Source: Amorphophallus konjac
Lineage: Eukaryota; Streptophyta; Magnoliopsida; Alismatales; Araceae
Reading direction: 5' to 3'
Length of the DNA: 64,000 nt
Assembly: GCA_022559845.1 (NCBI GenBank)
Contig: CM040125.1
Location: 199,184,102-199,248,101, forward strand
In this document: positions 53,953 to 64,000 of the stretch, one piece after another
Layout of the letters: each line of letters begins with the position of its first letter
Numbering within the stretch: position 1 is the first letter of the stretch
Notes under the pieces: generated by a model
Database searches by the model: none
What the model was told of the DNA's origin: nothing
Seen by the model: only the letters and a program-made list of their open reading frames with translations
Program-made: the position numbers and the translations under genes

Positions 53953-55014
53953 CTAGACACCTCGTACCTCCGGTTCGAGAATCTGGTAGGGCTGTTCCCC
54001 TCTGAACATAATGTTATGATTAGCTGGTAGTGGGCGCCCCCACCTTCTTCTGGAGCGTGTTGCATGTGCCGAGGTTGAGGCCTCGGCATGGTTGGCTTCT
54101 AGCGGGGCATTTGATGTTTCATCCTCATCGTCCTCCCCGGGTGAGGTAAAGAGTGCTGACATGGTGTTACATTGTACTGTCACGACCCTCTTTCCCTTCT
54201 TGGACTTGGGCCGCCTCTTCTTTTTATGGGAATTAGGCTTTATTGGCCCCTGCCCCCAGAAGGGTTCAGTCTCAGCCTTTTCTTGTTCTGCCTATGACTG
54301 CTCTTTAATTTTTAATTCTTCGAGCTGTTCCCAGAGTATACAGTCTTTCACCAGCAGGTGCCCGGGCTTTTTCTGTTCATATTCATCGAGCCCATTAATA
54401 TACTGCTGTAAACGCCTGGCTGCAGGACTTACTTCCTTATGTGCAGGTAGGGGGACTTGTCTTCTTCGGTTATGAGTGGGGATCCGGATGACTGGCCCTG
54501 TCTCAGCTGTGCGCCATACTGGCTTTACTGGAGGCGGTTCAAGCCTTGGTGTGACACCGCGGATAATTGCTCCACTGGTATTGGCTGCGGGCTTTCTGTT
54601 CTTTATGGGTTTCATCTGCCATCCTTCCTGATCCTTCAGTGGGGTGAGGAAGCAAGCTTCATAAGTATGCCTGGTACATTCTTCAACGGCCTCCTTAGGC
54701 AGCTGCTGGTAGATTGAAATCATATTGGCGGCCATTTTTAATGCCGGAGGCTCATGTGGACGAGGTGGCTCTACCTGGTAATCTCCCAGCTGTAGCTCGC
54801 CCTTTTTGACCATGCCTTCCATAATATCTTTGAAGACGTAGCAATCTTCAATTGAGTGCCCCAGCGCACGGTGATATGGACAGAACAGTGGATCACCTTT
54901 CTTCGCCGCGTCATCGGGTCTCTTTGGCTCAGGCAATGTTACCTTGTTGAACTTGTATGCCCAGTTGAATAGTGCAGCTGTCTTATCTTTCGGGAAAGAG
55001 TACGACTTTCTCAT
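53953..55014 (-). pseudogene. gag: Element C gag zinc-finger region and linker
   Basis: Starts with the Tat-type finger FCPYHRALGHSIEDCYVFKDI (Cys-x2-His, Gly-His, Cys), then a Pro-rich linker, a stop (TAG 54292-54294), a basic stretch (HKKKRRPKSKKGKR) and an acidic stretch (SPGEDDEDE), ending in a TAG at 53953-53955. All are in the same frame as the protease that follows. Confidence 0.75.
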
Positions 55015-55146
55015 TTTGTTTCTCAGAGAGACCTTATGTTTTCTTTCTGCTGTGTCTGCTAGTGGGGGAGCTTCATCTGCCCCCTTCTTCCCTTTCTGTT
55101 GCTCGAAGGTTCTGAAATCGACGGTGTTGGCCTCAGAGTGCGTTGG

Positions 55147-56393
55147 TCATCGATCATTAGATTTCCCTTTCGGCACAGTTGGAGCATTGGCGGTCGGACG
55201 CTTAGACAAGAACGTCTCGACCTCCGCCACTATATTGTTCAATCGGTCAAATGTTCTAACATCTGCACCAATCATCTTTTCCAATACCTCTCTCCTGAGG
55301 CTCTGCTTACATATTTGCACTGCATCTTCTTGATGAGGAGGTCTTCTGCATCTCATAGCTAAGTTCCTCCACCTTTTGATGTAGTCCAGTGCTGTTTCAT
55401 CTTGCTTTTGCCTGGTCACATATAGTTCTGCTATTGTAATTTCTCTTTCGTGACGTGAAATCTGTCGCGGAACTTTCTTTGCATGTCAGGCCAATCGGTC
55501 ACTGACCCAGCCGGCAGGCTTGAATACCATTCAAAGGCTATCCCGGTGAGGGATGAGCCGAAGAACTTAAGCAGATAAGCTTCATCAGCTGCCAAGTCAC
55601 CCATGATTATGGTGTAGTAAGCTATGTGCTCCCTGGGAGAGCCCTGGCCATTAAACTTTTCAAACTTCGACGGCTTACTGACGCCTGGCAGTAGTCTCTT
55701 AGCAGCATACTGGGGAGGATACGGTACCCTGTACACATCGTAGGTACTAGCATCATCACCAGTCCTTTCAGACAACTTCATCTCCACAATCTTTTCAATC
55801 ATCAGCTTCTGGGCTATGGCTAGATCTATGTTTTCCGGGAAGAAGTGAGCTTGTTGCTGACCGTAAGGAGTTGTCATAACAGTTGCGTGCAAGGCTGGCG
55901 CGGCAGGCTGCGTCTGAGATGCAGAGGGCTGAGCTACCGTCTGCTGCAGAACGGGTTGGCTCGATGCTTTGCCCTTATCAGCCGGAAGAGGATTAGCTGG
56001 AATAGCCATTTCTGTTGAGTTGGCAGTTTGCCCCATAGGCTCGGCTTGCTTGGAGACCGGTGTAGCTTCATGCCTCTCATTTAGCTGTCTTCTGAGAGCA
56101 TTGATCTCTTGTTGATATCTTCTAAACATCATCTGGATCATGGGGTCCAGGGTTGACGGGATCTGTAGATCTTCTGAAGTCCCTTCAACATCATCAACGA
56201 AGGGATTGTCTTCCTCTTCCGCTGTCACCACATTAATTGTCATAGTGGTGATCTTGCAGGCTTCATCATTAGTCTTCATCTTATCTTTTGCCGCATGGCC
56301 TCTTCTTGTGACGGGGCCTGGTCTGGTTGCTAGTCTGAGCAGTTCATCTGGCTGTGTCGGTAACATATCCTGCCCTTTGACAAGCCCGGCCAT
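55147..56393 (-). pseudogene. gag: Element C gag capsid region, frameshifted
   Basis: The 5' part (55431-56393) has the N-terminal gag segment (PPQYAAKRLLPGVSKPSKFE, GSPREHIAYY, AFEWYSSLPAGSV, MQRKFRDRFHV). The core then continues in another frame (55147-55419: DYIKRWRNLAMRCRRPP, EVETFLSKRP). The frame change is near 55440-55455. The second part ends in a TGA (55147-55149) that is one transition away from CGA. Confidence 0.85.
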
Positions 56394-56408
56394 ATTGCAG
56401 GCAAAGAT

Positions 56409-57419
56409 CTACATCTTTTCCCTCTGCCTGTAGACTTTCCTTCTCATCTGATCAGGGTATTTGAGCTGGTCAAAGCCTGATATTCTTTCTCTATCTTCTT
56501 CTCTATGCAGGCCTTCTTTTCCATACCCGGCTCTGTGGCCTTCTTCAGAATCATTGGAATCGGAGGAGGAGACTCCGAGCATCGCTTCTTGAAGGGTTTC
56601 TTCTTCTTCATCATCCATGGTGCCCAAGGCACGGGATAATCTTTGCTGTCCGAGGGCGGAGTTCCCCAGGTAGTGAAACTAGTCTTGAGCCACTTGTTTC
56701 ATCTCCTCTTGATTGTGCCTTCGTGGCTTTGGTTGGAGCATCAATCTTTCCTGGCTCTTCTGCTGATAAGCCAGTCTCCCCACCTGAGTAGTCAGGTGCT
56801 CGGCTTTGCAGTATTTGAGTATATCGGCCTGTCTGGCGCAGGCTCTGGGTCTTCTTAGAGTGACAGCAGTGACTGGTTCGCTTATTCTCATTTCCTCTTC
56901 CTCCCTGAATCTTCTACTCCCATCCTGGCAGCAGTTGGCAGCAGCAGCATAATTCTTTCTTTCCCCTCTTTTGCCCCCAGCCATGGGGTGAGTGACCGTT
57001 AGATCTTCCTTCTGCTCATATCTTCTGCCCCTCATCCTGGGGTGAATAGTAGTCAGATTTCTTCCTTCATTCTCTTCCTCATCTCTCCTACCCCGAGCTC
57101 CAGGGTGAACATCAACAGCATTTCTTATGTCTCTTCCTTTTCCTCTTCTGCTTCCTGCCCTGAAGCGGGCAACAGTGGTGTCAGCAATGTTTTCTTCATC
57201 TTGAGTTGGGGCCCAGCTCTGGGTCTTCTTCTGCCGCCAGATCTGCCTGAACTTGGGCGGCTTTGGTGCCAACGGCCTTCGGTCCTCTTTCTCGACGTCG
57301 ACCCTCCTAGTAGCCAGAGTTTGGAATCTGTTGGTGGTGGGTACTCTCAGGACGACCACATCTGGGTTGACCTCCCTCGGGCAGCCGTTGAGGTTCGTCC
57401 GGATCCCTCCGATCAGCAT
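56409..57419 (-). pseudogene. Element C Arg-rich region upstream of gag
   Basis: Open frame (56679-57419) of basic, repetitive composition with HPGARGRR, HPRMRGRR and HPMAGGKRG repeats, then an acidic stretch (DDEEEETLQE, 56409-56627), all in the frame of gag and separated by TAG codons at 56679 and 56409. It extends upstream to a TAG at 57522. Ogre-type elements have an extra frame before gag of unknown function; I cannot confirm this is homologous. Confidence 0.55.
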
Positions 57420-57603
57420 TGTCTTTCCTGAGTTGGATATCCGACGACCCGCAGTAGTAGATCGGGCTCTCCTGTCAGATCTCCTCCTTCTTCCAGCAGC
57501 AGAGGGTGCGCCCCTTTTCGCCTAGTGATGGACGAAGCAGGACACGACCTCAGGAGTATCCTGCATCCCCCGGCTCATTTTGGGGATGGTAGCTTGTGGC
57601 AAT

Positions 57604-59019
57604 TGTTGTGCATCCCTTTAGTTTTGATGATGACAAAGGATATGTGTGATTAATCTATTTTAATAACACAACACATGCAAGATTGATTGATTGCGTCTTC
57701 ACATGATGGATGTGTCCAATTCAATGCAAATCTGATAGTTCAAGTTATTTCAGGTTTACTGAAGTACTAATGAAGTCAATAAATCAGAAGAAATGTCAAA
57801 GGTTGCTTGTCGACTAGAGAAGTGGTCATTGTCGACCAACGAATCCAACCAAACACAGCTCAAGTCATTTTTCCTCTGTACGTGCTCTGGTGGTCGACCA
57901 GAGCCCTGCTCGTTGTCGACCACGGAACAGACAGAGCATCAGACAGAACTGCCAGTCATCTGGACATTGCCCCTTGTCGACCAGCGACAGGGCTATTGTC
58001 AACAATGAGCGATACGAGCATCAGCCTGAAGAACCAGCCGTCTGGACACTGCTCATTGTCGACCAGAGACAGGGTCGTTGTCGACCACAAGCGGTATAGC
58101 GTCCAGAATCGAATTCCAACCGAATTCAGTTTCGGTTCCTTGAAACCTGCAGGTTGTTGTTGCAGGTTGTTAGGATGTTCAGAGGATAAGATTCCGCACG
58201 GGATTCAAGGAGAGAATCTTGCTAAGAACCGGTCAAACCTTCTTAAGATTCTATTTAATCTTCTCCCTGGTTTTTAGCGAGTAACCCAACAGGTTTGCAC
58301 TTGCGCGGGAAACAGCTTCGGGTTTGATAAGAACTGGTGCAAAAAGGAGAAGAAGACAGAGAACTGAATAGGGGAACACAGAGTAGAAGAAAAAGAAAGG
58401 ATACACTCACGAAGATACTCTGAAAGAGGAAAGAAGGAGTGGCTCTTCAGAAATCACAAAGACTGCACAAGACCGAAGGCATCTTCATTGCTGCAGAAGG
58501 AAAGACCGACTCAAGACAAGCAAGACTCCAGCAGCGTCGCAGCTGAAGGCAATCGTTTGGAAGTTCCACAGGGAGTCTATTCTTGTTATCTGCAGTCCCA
58601 GGCTGAACTCTTTTCTTTGATTCAAACGCTCTTGTTCAGTCCTGTTGCATTTTTTGTTCTTTTCATTACATCAAGTGTCAAGCTGTGAGGCAGCGGGTAC
58701 AAGCTGTGTGTCAGCAGGAAGAAGCTGTGTATCAGCGGTGTATTGGTTGAGATCAGGAGTTCTCATTTAGTGAAGCCTTGCTCAAGTTGAGCAAGGGGTG
58801 GACGTAAGTCTCGGGAAGAGACTGAACCACCTAAAAATCCTGTCTTGTGATTTTGCTTGTGGTGTGTGTTCTTCTTATTGCTTGATGTCACGGTAGTTAT
58901 CAGTTTTATCTTTGCAACCCATAGTTTACTTAAGGTCTAGTCGATCTTTGGTTTATAAATCGAAAAAGGGGCTAGATCTATTCACCCCCCCTCTAGATCT
59001 ATTCAGTCCGTACTCAACA
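57604..59019 (+). repeat. 5' LTR of element F
   Basis: TGTTGTGCATCCC to CTCAACA, followed by two bases and the primer site. Four tandem units of about 83 bp (57800-58100) carry eight TTGTCGACCA-type words. A CTATTTAAT at about 58250 may be the TATA element. Confidence 0.85.
57800..58105 (+). repeat. Tandem repeat with TTGTCGACCA words (F LTR)
   Basis: Words at about 57808, 57832, 57891, 57915, 57976, 57997 (degenerate), 58056 and 58079: alternate spacings of about 23 and 60 bp. The core GTCGAC is palindromic. Confidence 0.88.
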
Positions 59020-59021
59020 CG

Positions 59022-59033
59022 TGGTATCAGAGC
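59022..59033 (+). other. Primer binding site of element F
   Basis: TGGTATCAGAGC, complementary to initiator Met-tRNA, two bases after the LTR end. Confidence 0.95.
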
Positions 59034-59047
59034 TAGACTCTCCGAAA

Positions 59048-61237
59048 ATGTGGTCTAACAACCAGGAGAGACCTAGCGGACTGAACTCTAGAAGTCTAAT
59101 GGCTGAGGGACACTCAGTAACTAGACCACCATACTTTGATGGAAATGATTACTCATACTGGAAAAATCGTATGCAGGTGTTCTTGAGAGCACAATATCAT
59201 GAGATGTGGAGAGTAGTGAGCCGCGGACCCTATGAGCTGCCCGAAGATGAGGATACCTGGACCAGAGAACAGGTCAGAAAATCAACCATCAACTGGGGAG
59301 CTATGAACGTAATGCAATGCGCACTTCACCCCACGGAGTTCTCAAGAGTCTCACAATGTGCAACAGCCAAGGAGATGTGGGATCGACTCAAGGTCATCTA
59401 TGAAGGTACTTCAGAGGTAAGAGAGTCCAAAGCAAATATGCTAGTCTCAGAATACGAAATGTTTAGAATGAAAACTGACGAAAGCATTTCTGAGATGTAT
59501 GCCAGACTAGTACAACTAACAAATAGCTTAAAGAGTCTAGGGAAGACCTACAAAGAGCAGGAGCTTGTGAGGAAAATCTTAAGGTCCCTCACACCTATGT
59601 GGCATACCAAGGCCACAGTAATTGAGGACTTAAAAGACCTCACAACTATGACTGTGGATGAACTGGTAGGTTCCCTAATGGCCTATGAGGTCAATCTAAA
59701 GAGAAAGGAAGATGAGGGCAAGAAAAAGAAGCAGCTCGCCCTAAAGACTAAAATAGGCACCTCTGAATTATCTGACACTGATAACTCATCTAGCACAGGT
59801 GAGGAAACTGGCGAGCTAGCCATGCTAACAAGAAAGTTCAGAAGGTTCCTGCGGAAGGAAGGTAGGGGATTTAAAAATCCTAAGGGCACGGTAAGGAAAT
59901 CATCCCAGTTTAAGTTTGACAAAAACAAAGCTTCATCTAACAAGCTTGTTTGCTACAACTGCAGGAAACTAGGACACATGAAGGCTGAATGTCCAGAGGC
60001 TCCTAGGAAATCAAGCTTCAAGTGGAAAGGCAAGAAACCAAAGGCAATGATAAGCACATGGAGCGAGGAGGAGGAAAGCAGCGAAGAGGAAACAACTTCC
60101 GAGGAAGAAGAAGGAAACACATGTCTAATGGCCAAAGGAGACAGCAACGATTTTGAGGTAACCTCCCCTTGTCAAGACTTTTCTAGCTCAGATTGGGAAG
60201 AAGCCTATTCAGATTTACTTGATACATATGAAAGAATAAGAAAGGAAAATAAAAGTTTGAAGAAGAAGGTTAATCAGTTCAATAATGACAGCAACTCAAT
60301 TGCCAACAGAACTGAACTAGAATTGGAGATCACCACCTTACAAAATAAATTGAATCAACGCGAGATAGATGAAGAAAACGTCAAAGGGATATTAGAAGAA
60401 AATGAAGTACTGAAAAACACAATTGACGAGTTAAAATTAAAGACTCAAGAATATGAACAGGAAACTAAGCTAACTCAAGAAAGAAACAACTCACTCAAGG
60501 AAGAAAACAGTCAACTTCTGAAAGAAATAGAAAGAATCCAAAGTGAACTGAAAAACAAACAGGAAACGTTGGAAAAAATGACTAAGGGTGAAGAAAACTT
60601 GAACGCGGTGTTGGGAATAAAAGTAAACTTTCAGAAAGAGGGATTAGGGTACAACCCATCAGCTAAAAAGGAATTCCAACTAAAAACGTTAAATGAAAAA
60701 GCTGACACAAAAGGAAAAGGCCCCTTGATAAACCTATATCAAAACAAACAAAAGGACATAGCTGAAAGTTCCTCTAAACAGACTAATGTCACCTTGGAAG
60801 AGAGGAACTCTAAAGGGAAAATGGTCAATCTACATCAGCTTAAAAACAACAGCCATATCAGACGAGAAGGTCAAATTCACAGAAGTAACCAGACAAACAG
60901 AGCATTAAATCATGTTAATAAACCCAAACCTGTAAAACAAGGTGTCTGGAAACAGGCTGGTCGACAACAGACTCCTCCTATGTCGACCAGAGGATCTGCC
61001 AGAACAGGTGCTGGCTTCTGGAGAAACCCTGGTCGACCACAGACATACCAGATGTCGACCAGACACACAAACAGAACTCACAACTTCTCTCAGTTGAAAC
61101 AGAATGGAAATTGGAATTTAAGAAAATGGACTCAAAATAGAGGAACATTAAATCAAAAGGAACACAACCTGAACAAGTTAAGAAACGAAAAGACAAACTG
61201 TTCTAACAAAATTTGGGTTCCCAAGATGTTGTTATAG
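59048..61237 (+). CDS. gag: Element F gag
   Basis: 729 residues from ATG 59048, the first ATG after the primer site. N-terminal copia gag: PPYFDGNDYSYWKNRMQVFL, AKEMWDRLKVIYEG, YARLVQLTNSLKSLGK. One CCHC knuckle (CYNCRKLGHMKAEC) at about residues 302-315. Then an acidic Ser/Glu stretch and a long coiled coil (about 400-530). A basic Gln/Arg tail contains four GTCGAC-type words also found in the LTR. Ends TAG (61235-61237), followed in the same frame by TAA (61301-61303) before pol. Confidence 0.93.
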   Translation: MWSNNQERPSGLNSRSLMAEGHSVTRPPYFDGNDYSYWKNRMQVFLRAQYHEMWRVVSRGPYELPEDEDTWTREQVRKSTINWGAMNVMQCALHPTEFSRVSQCATAKEMWDRLKVIYEGTSEVRESKANMLVSEYEMFRMKTDESISEMYARLVQLTNSLKSLGKTYKEQELVRKILRSLTPMWHTKATVIEDLKDLTTMTVDELVGSLMAYEVNLKRKEDEGKKKKQLALKTKIGTSELSDTDNSSSTGEETGELAMLTRKFRRFLRKEGRGFKNPKGTVRKSSQFKFDKNKASSNKLVCYNCRKLGHMKAECPEAPRKSSFKWKGKKPKAMISTWSEEEESSEEETTSEEEEGNTCLMAKGDSNDFEVTSPCQDFSSSDWEEAYSDLLDTYERIRKENKSLKKKVNQFNNDSNSIANRTELELEITTLQNKLNQREIDEENVKGILEENEVLKNTIDELKLKTQEYEQETKLTQERNNSLKEENSQLLKEIERIQSELKNKQETLEKMTKGEENLNAVLGIKVNFQKEGLGYNPSAKKEFQLKTLNEKADTKGKGPLINLYQNKQKDIAESSSKQTNVTLEERNSKGKMVNLHQLKNNSHIRREGQIHRSNQTNRALNHVNKPKPVKQGVWKQAGRQQTPPMSTRGSARTGAGFWRNPGRPQTYQMSTRHTNRTHNFSQLKQNGNWNLRKWTQNRGTLNQKEHNLNKLRNEKTNCSNKIWVPKMLL

Positions 61238-61309
61238 CAGTTTCATGATTTCACAAGCTATCTTGGACCCGGGTACCAATGGGGTCCAAAAGTTTCTGTG
61301 TAATTCGTG

Positions 61310-64000
61310 ATGCAGGAATGTCTGGCAGCCATGCACAACAAGTGGTACTTAGATAGTGGTTGCTCAAGACACATGACAAGAGACAAGACCAAGTTCTCCC
61401 AGCTAAGCTCAAAAGATGGAGGTTATGTGACGTTTGGAGGAAATAACAAAGGCAAGATTATCGGAAGAGGTAAGATAGGTAAGAAACCTTCAAACTGTAT
61501 TGACAATGTTTTGCTGGTGGATGGACTGGAATATAATTTATTGAGCATCAGTAAACTATGCGACAAAGGCCATAAAGTAGTATTTGACTCCAAGACCTGC
61601 AAGATTATTGAACCAAATTCAGATGCAGTCAAGTTTATGGGTGAGAGAGTGAACAATGTCTACATGATAGACCTGGATGATCCAGCCCACTCCAACTTGT
61701 GCCTAACCGCCAAGAAGGAGGACTTGACCTGGTTGTGGCACCGAAGGCTAGGGCACGTTAGCTATAGGGTGCTGCACAAACTTGTGAAAAATAAAATGGT
61801 TCTTGGTTTGCCTGAAATTTCGTTTGCTCAAAATGTCAAAGTATGTAAAGCATGCACCCAAGGAAAGCAAACAAGAAAATCATTCAAAGGTAGAACTGAA
61901 AGTCAGTCATCTAGACCCCTAGAACTTGTACACATGGACCTTTTTGGCCCAACAAGAATTGCCAGTCTTAGTGGTAAGAAATATGGTTATGTTCTAGTGG
62001 ATGATTTTTCCAGATTTACATGGGTAATGTTCTTATCACATAAAAGTGATGCTTTTCATGAATTTCAGGAATTTTACAAAAGAATGAAGCAGGATGGTAA
62101 GTCCAAAGTGTGTACAATCATATCTGACCATGGGGGGGAGTTTGAAAATTCTGATTTTGATGTATTCTGCAGAAACAAGGGCATAACCCACAGATTCTCC
62201 TCACCAAGGACACCAGAGCAAAATGGAGTTGTAGAGAGAAGGAACCACACTCTTGTCGAGATGGCTAGAACCATGTTGGTTGAAGCTAATCTTCTAAGGA
62301 AGTTTTGGGCTGAGGCGGTCAACACAGCATGCTACATTGTAAACCGGGCAATGGTAAGACCATCTAGTGCAAAAACTCCATATGAAATGCTCAAAGGTAA
62401 GAAACCATCTCTAGCTCATCTTAGAATCTTTGGTGCAAGATGTTTCATTCATAACAATGATAAGAGAGTCTTGGACAAATTTGAACCAAAGAGTGACTCA
62501 GGAATCTTCTTGGGCTATTCTAACCGATCAAGAGCCTATAGGGTTTTTAACACCAAAGATCAAATTGTTGAAGAATCCCCTCATATCTCATTTGATGAAG
62601 TTAATGATCTTATTAAAAATGAACAGGTCAGCAAGGAAGAAGAAGATGGAGAATTTCTGAAAGACAAAGAAGAACCAATGGAGAATGAAGAAGCACAGAA
62701 TCAAGAAAGAAACCAAGGTAATTCCAATGATCAGACCGAAGGAGAGATCATCTCAGGTAACAATCTTGAAAACTTGAGACTTCTTAGAGATCATCCCTTA
62801 GATAACATTATTGGTGGAATACATGATCCTAGGAAGACTAGATCTCAGATTAAGGCCATTAATGAACTGGATCAACTTGCTCTTGTGTCCCAAATAGAGC
62901 CCAAATCTGTAGAGGAAGCCTTAAAAGATGAATCATGGATAAATGCTATGCATGAAGAACTAAATCAGTTTGAAAGAAATCAGGTGTGGAGACTTGTCCC
63001 TAGACCTTCATCTCACCCTGTAATTGGAACCAAATGGGTATATAAAAAGAAGTTGAATGAAGAAGGGGTTGTAATGAGAAACAAGGCTCGGCTGGTGGCT
63101 AAAGGGTACAACCAGGAACTTAGAGTTGACTTTGAAGAATCATATGCTCCAGTTGCTAGATTAGAAGCCATCAGGATATTATTAGCCTTTGCATCTTCTC
63201 ATGGAATTAAACTACAACAAATGGATGTAAAAAGTGCATTTCTAAATGGCATTATAAAAGAAGAGGTCTATGTGGAACAACCCCCTGGTTTTGAAAATGA
63301 TGAACTTACTAATCATGTTTTCAAATTGCACAAAGCCTTGTATGGATTAAAGCAGGCTCCTCGGGCTTGGTATGAAAGGTTGAGCTCCTTCCTCACCAAA
63401 AAGGGATACTCAAGAGGTAAAATTGATCAAACATTATTTTTCAAGACCCAAGGTAAGGATATACTGATTGTACAAATCTATGTGGATGATATCGTGTTTG
63501 GATCTACTGAAACCTCTTTGTGTACTGAATTTGCAAATTTAATGACTAATGAGTTTGAAATGAGCCTAATGGGTGATTTACAATTCTTTCTTGGATTGCA
63601 GATCTCACAATGCAGAGAAGGATATTTCATAAATCAATCCAAGTACATAAAAGAAATGTTGAAGAAATTTGGCATGGAAAGCTGCAAGCCAATCGAGTCA
63701 CCCATGGGTACAAGTGCAACCTTGGAAGCAGATATAAAAGGTAACATGGTAGATGCCAAGAAATACAGAGGTATGATCGGATCCCTACTATACTTAACTG
63801 CATCAAGGCCAGATATTCAGTTTAGTGTATGCATGTGTGCTAGATATCAGTCTAGTCCTAGGGAATCACATTTAGGAGCTGTCAAGCGTATCTTTCGATA
63901 CCTTGCCGGCACCCAAGAATTGGGTTTGTGGTATCCGACATATTGCAAACTAGATCTGATTTCATATTCGGATGCTGATTATGCTGGTTGCAAAATTGAT
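61310..64000 (+). CDS. pol: Element F pol (protease, integrase, RT, RNase H start), open at the window end
   Basis: 897 codons without a stop, running off the window. Protease: [15 protein letters not shown]-pre-integrase: [17 protein letters not shown] and CKACTQGKQ (zinc). Integrase core: [17 protein letters not shown] and [15 protein letters not shown] with the acidic triad. [50 protein letters not shown], catalytic [10 protein letters not shown]. RNase H begins at [15 protein letters not shown] 61310 is the first in-frame Met after the second gag-pol stop. The pol frame equals the gag frame. This is the least decayed pol in the window. Confidence 0.95.
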   Translation, partial: MQECLAAMHNKWYLDSGCSRHMTRDKTKFSQLSSKDGGYVTFGGNNKGKIIGRGKIGKKPSNCIDNVLLVDGLEYNLLSISKLCDKGHKVVFDSKTCKIIEPNSDAVKFMGERVNNVYMIDLDDPAHSNLCLTAKKEDLTWLWHRRLGHVSYRVLHKLVKNKMVLGLPEISFAQNVKVCKACTQGKQTRKSFKGRTESQSSRPLELVHMDLFGPTRIASLSGKKYGYVLVDDFSRFTWVMFLSHKSDAFHEFQEFYKRMKQDGKSKVCTIISDHGGEFENSDFDVFCRNKGITHRFSSPRTPEQNGVVERRNHTLVEMARTMLVEANLLRKFWAEAVNTACYIVNRAMVRPSSAKTPYEMLKGKKPSLAHLRIFGARCFIHNNDKRVLDKFEPKSDSGIFLGYSNRSRAYRVFNTKDQIVEESPHISFDEVNDLIKNEQVSKEEEDGEFLKDKEEPMENEEAQNQERNQGNSNDQTEGEIISGNNLENLRLLRDHPLDNIIGGIHDPRKTRSQIKAINELDQLALVSQIEPKSVEEALKDESWINAMHEELNQFERNQVWRLVPRPSSHPVIGTKWVYKKKLNEEGVVMRNKARLVAKGYNQELRVDFEESYAPVARLEAIRILLAFASSHGIKLQQMDVKSAFLNGIIKEEVYVEQPPGFENDELTNHVFKLHKALYGLKQAPRAWYERLSSFLTKKGYSRGKIDQTLFFKTQGKDILIVQIYVDDIVFGSTETSLCTEFANLMTNEFEMSLMGDLQFFLGLQISQCREGYFINQSKYIKEMLKKFGMESCKPIESPMGTSATLEADIKGNMVDAKKYRGMIGSLLYLTASRPDIQFSVCMCARYQSSPRESHLGAVKRIFRYLAGTQELGLWYPTYCKLDLISYSDADYAGCKID

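Larger units (their letters stand above)
17543..57603 (-). mobile_element. Element C: giant Tat/Ogre-like retrotransposon carrying an antisense PMD gene
   Basis: Read on the minus strand: an Arg-rich frame, gag, zinc finger, protease, spacer, RT, RNase H, second RNase H and integrase, then minisatellites, an antisense plant mobile domain gene, a polypurine tract and the 3' LTR. D (32353-52608) interrupts the spacer between protease and RT, and F interrupts the 5' part at 57604. The 5' LTR lies right of F, outside the window. Without D the visible part is about 20 kb, so the whole element is exceptionally long. The frames are broken by about ten stops and two or more frameshifts. Confidence 0.85.
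57604..64000 (+). mobile_element. Element F: Ty1/copia retrotransposon, 3' end outside the window
   Basis: 5' LTR (57604-59019), Met-tRNA primer site, gag with zinc knuckle and coiled coil, then protease, integrase, RT and the start of RNase H (copia order: integrase before RT). It interrupts element C at 57603; GCAAT (57599-57603) should recur at its right end. The long gag and the TTTTGATGATGACAAAGG word near the LTR start suggest the SIRE/Tork side of copia (from memory). Confidence 0.92.

Overview
The window is plant heterochromatin made almost entirely of LTR retrotransposons nested in one another. I found no host gene with a convincing structure, no rRNA or tRNA gene and no CRISPR array. 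The plant assignment rests on Tat-type Ty3/gypsy elements with a second RNase H, Tekay/Del-type elements with a Met-tRNA primer site, a SIRE/Tork-like Ty1/copia element and a plant mobile domain (PMD) gene. The species cannot be told from the sequence.

Layout, left to right. Element A (1-12591, minus strand, 3' LTR outside the window) is a Tat-type gypsy element with gag, protease, G-patch, RT, two RNase H domains and integrase. It sits in the 3' end of element B (plus strand), of which 74 internal bases and one LTR (12666-15148) are visible. 15149-16560 is unassigned, and 16560-17542 is GGCGCG-rich sequence resembling a retroelement leader. Element C (about 17543-57603, minus strand, continuing to the right) is a giant Tat/Ogre-like element. 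Downstream of its pol it carries minisatellites and an antisense, intron-containing PMD gene (19836-25026). C is split by D (32353-52608, minus; Tekay/Del-type gypsy; 3 kb LTRs; target duplication TGCTA). D is split inside its RT by E (37562-47770, plus; non-autonomous; duplication CCTGG). C is also interrupted at 57604 by F (plus, Ty1/copia), whose 5' LTR, gag and most of pol are in view and whose pol is open to the window end.

Relations between elements. E has LTR ends, primer site and leader of the same type as A but no enzymes, so A-type elements may mobilise it. Insertion order is C, then D, then E; B, then A; F after C. A, C and D carry stop codons, and TAG is strongly over-represented among those of C and its PMD gene.

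The most unusual signal is arrays of a hairpin module, usually 19 nt long, repeated about every 30-34 nt in the LTRs of D and in both the LTRs and the leader of E. D and E belong to different gypsy clades. The arms covary while module length stays nearly constant. Other palindrome arrays occur in the LTR and leader of A, in C and in F.
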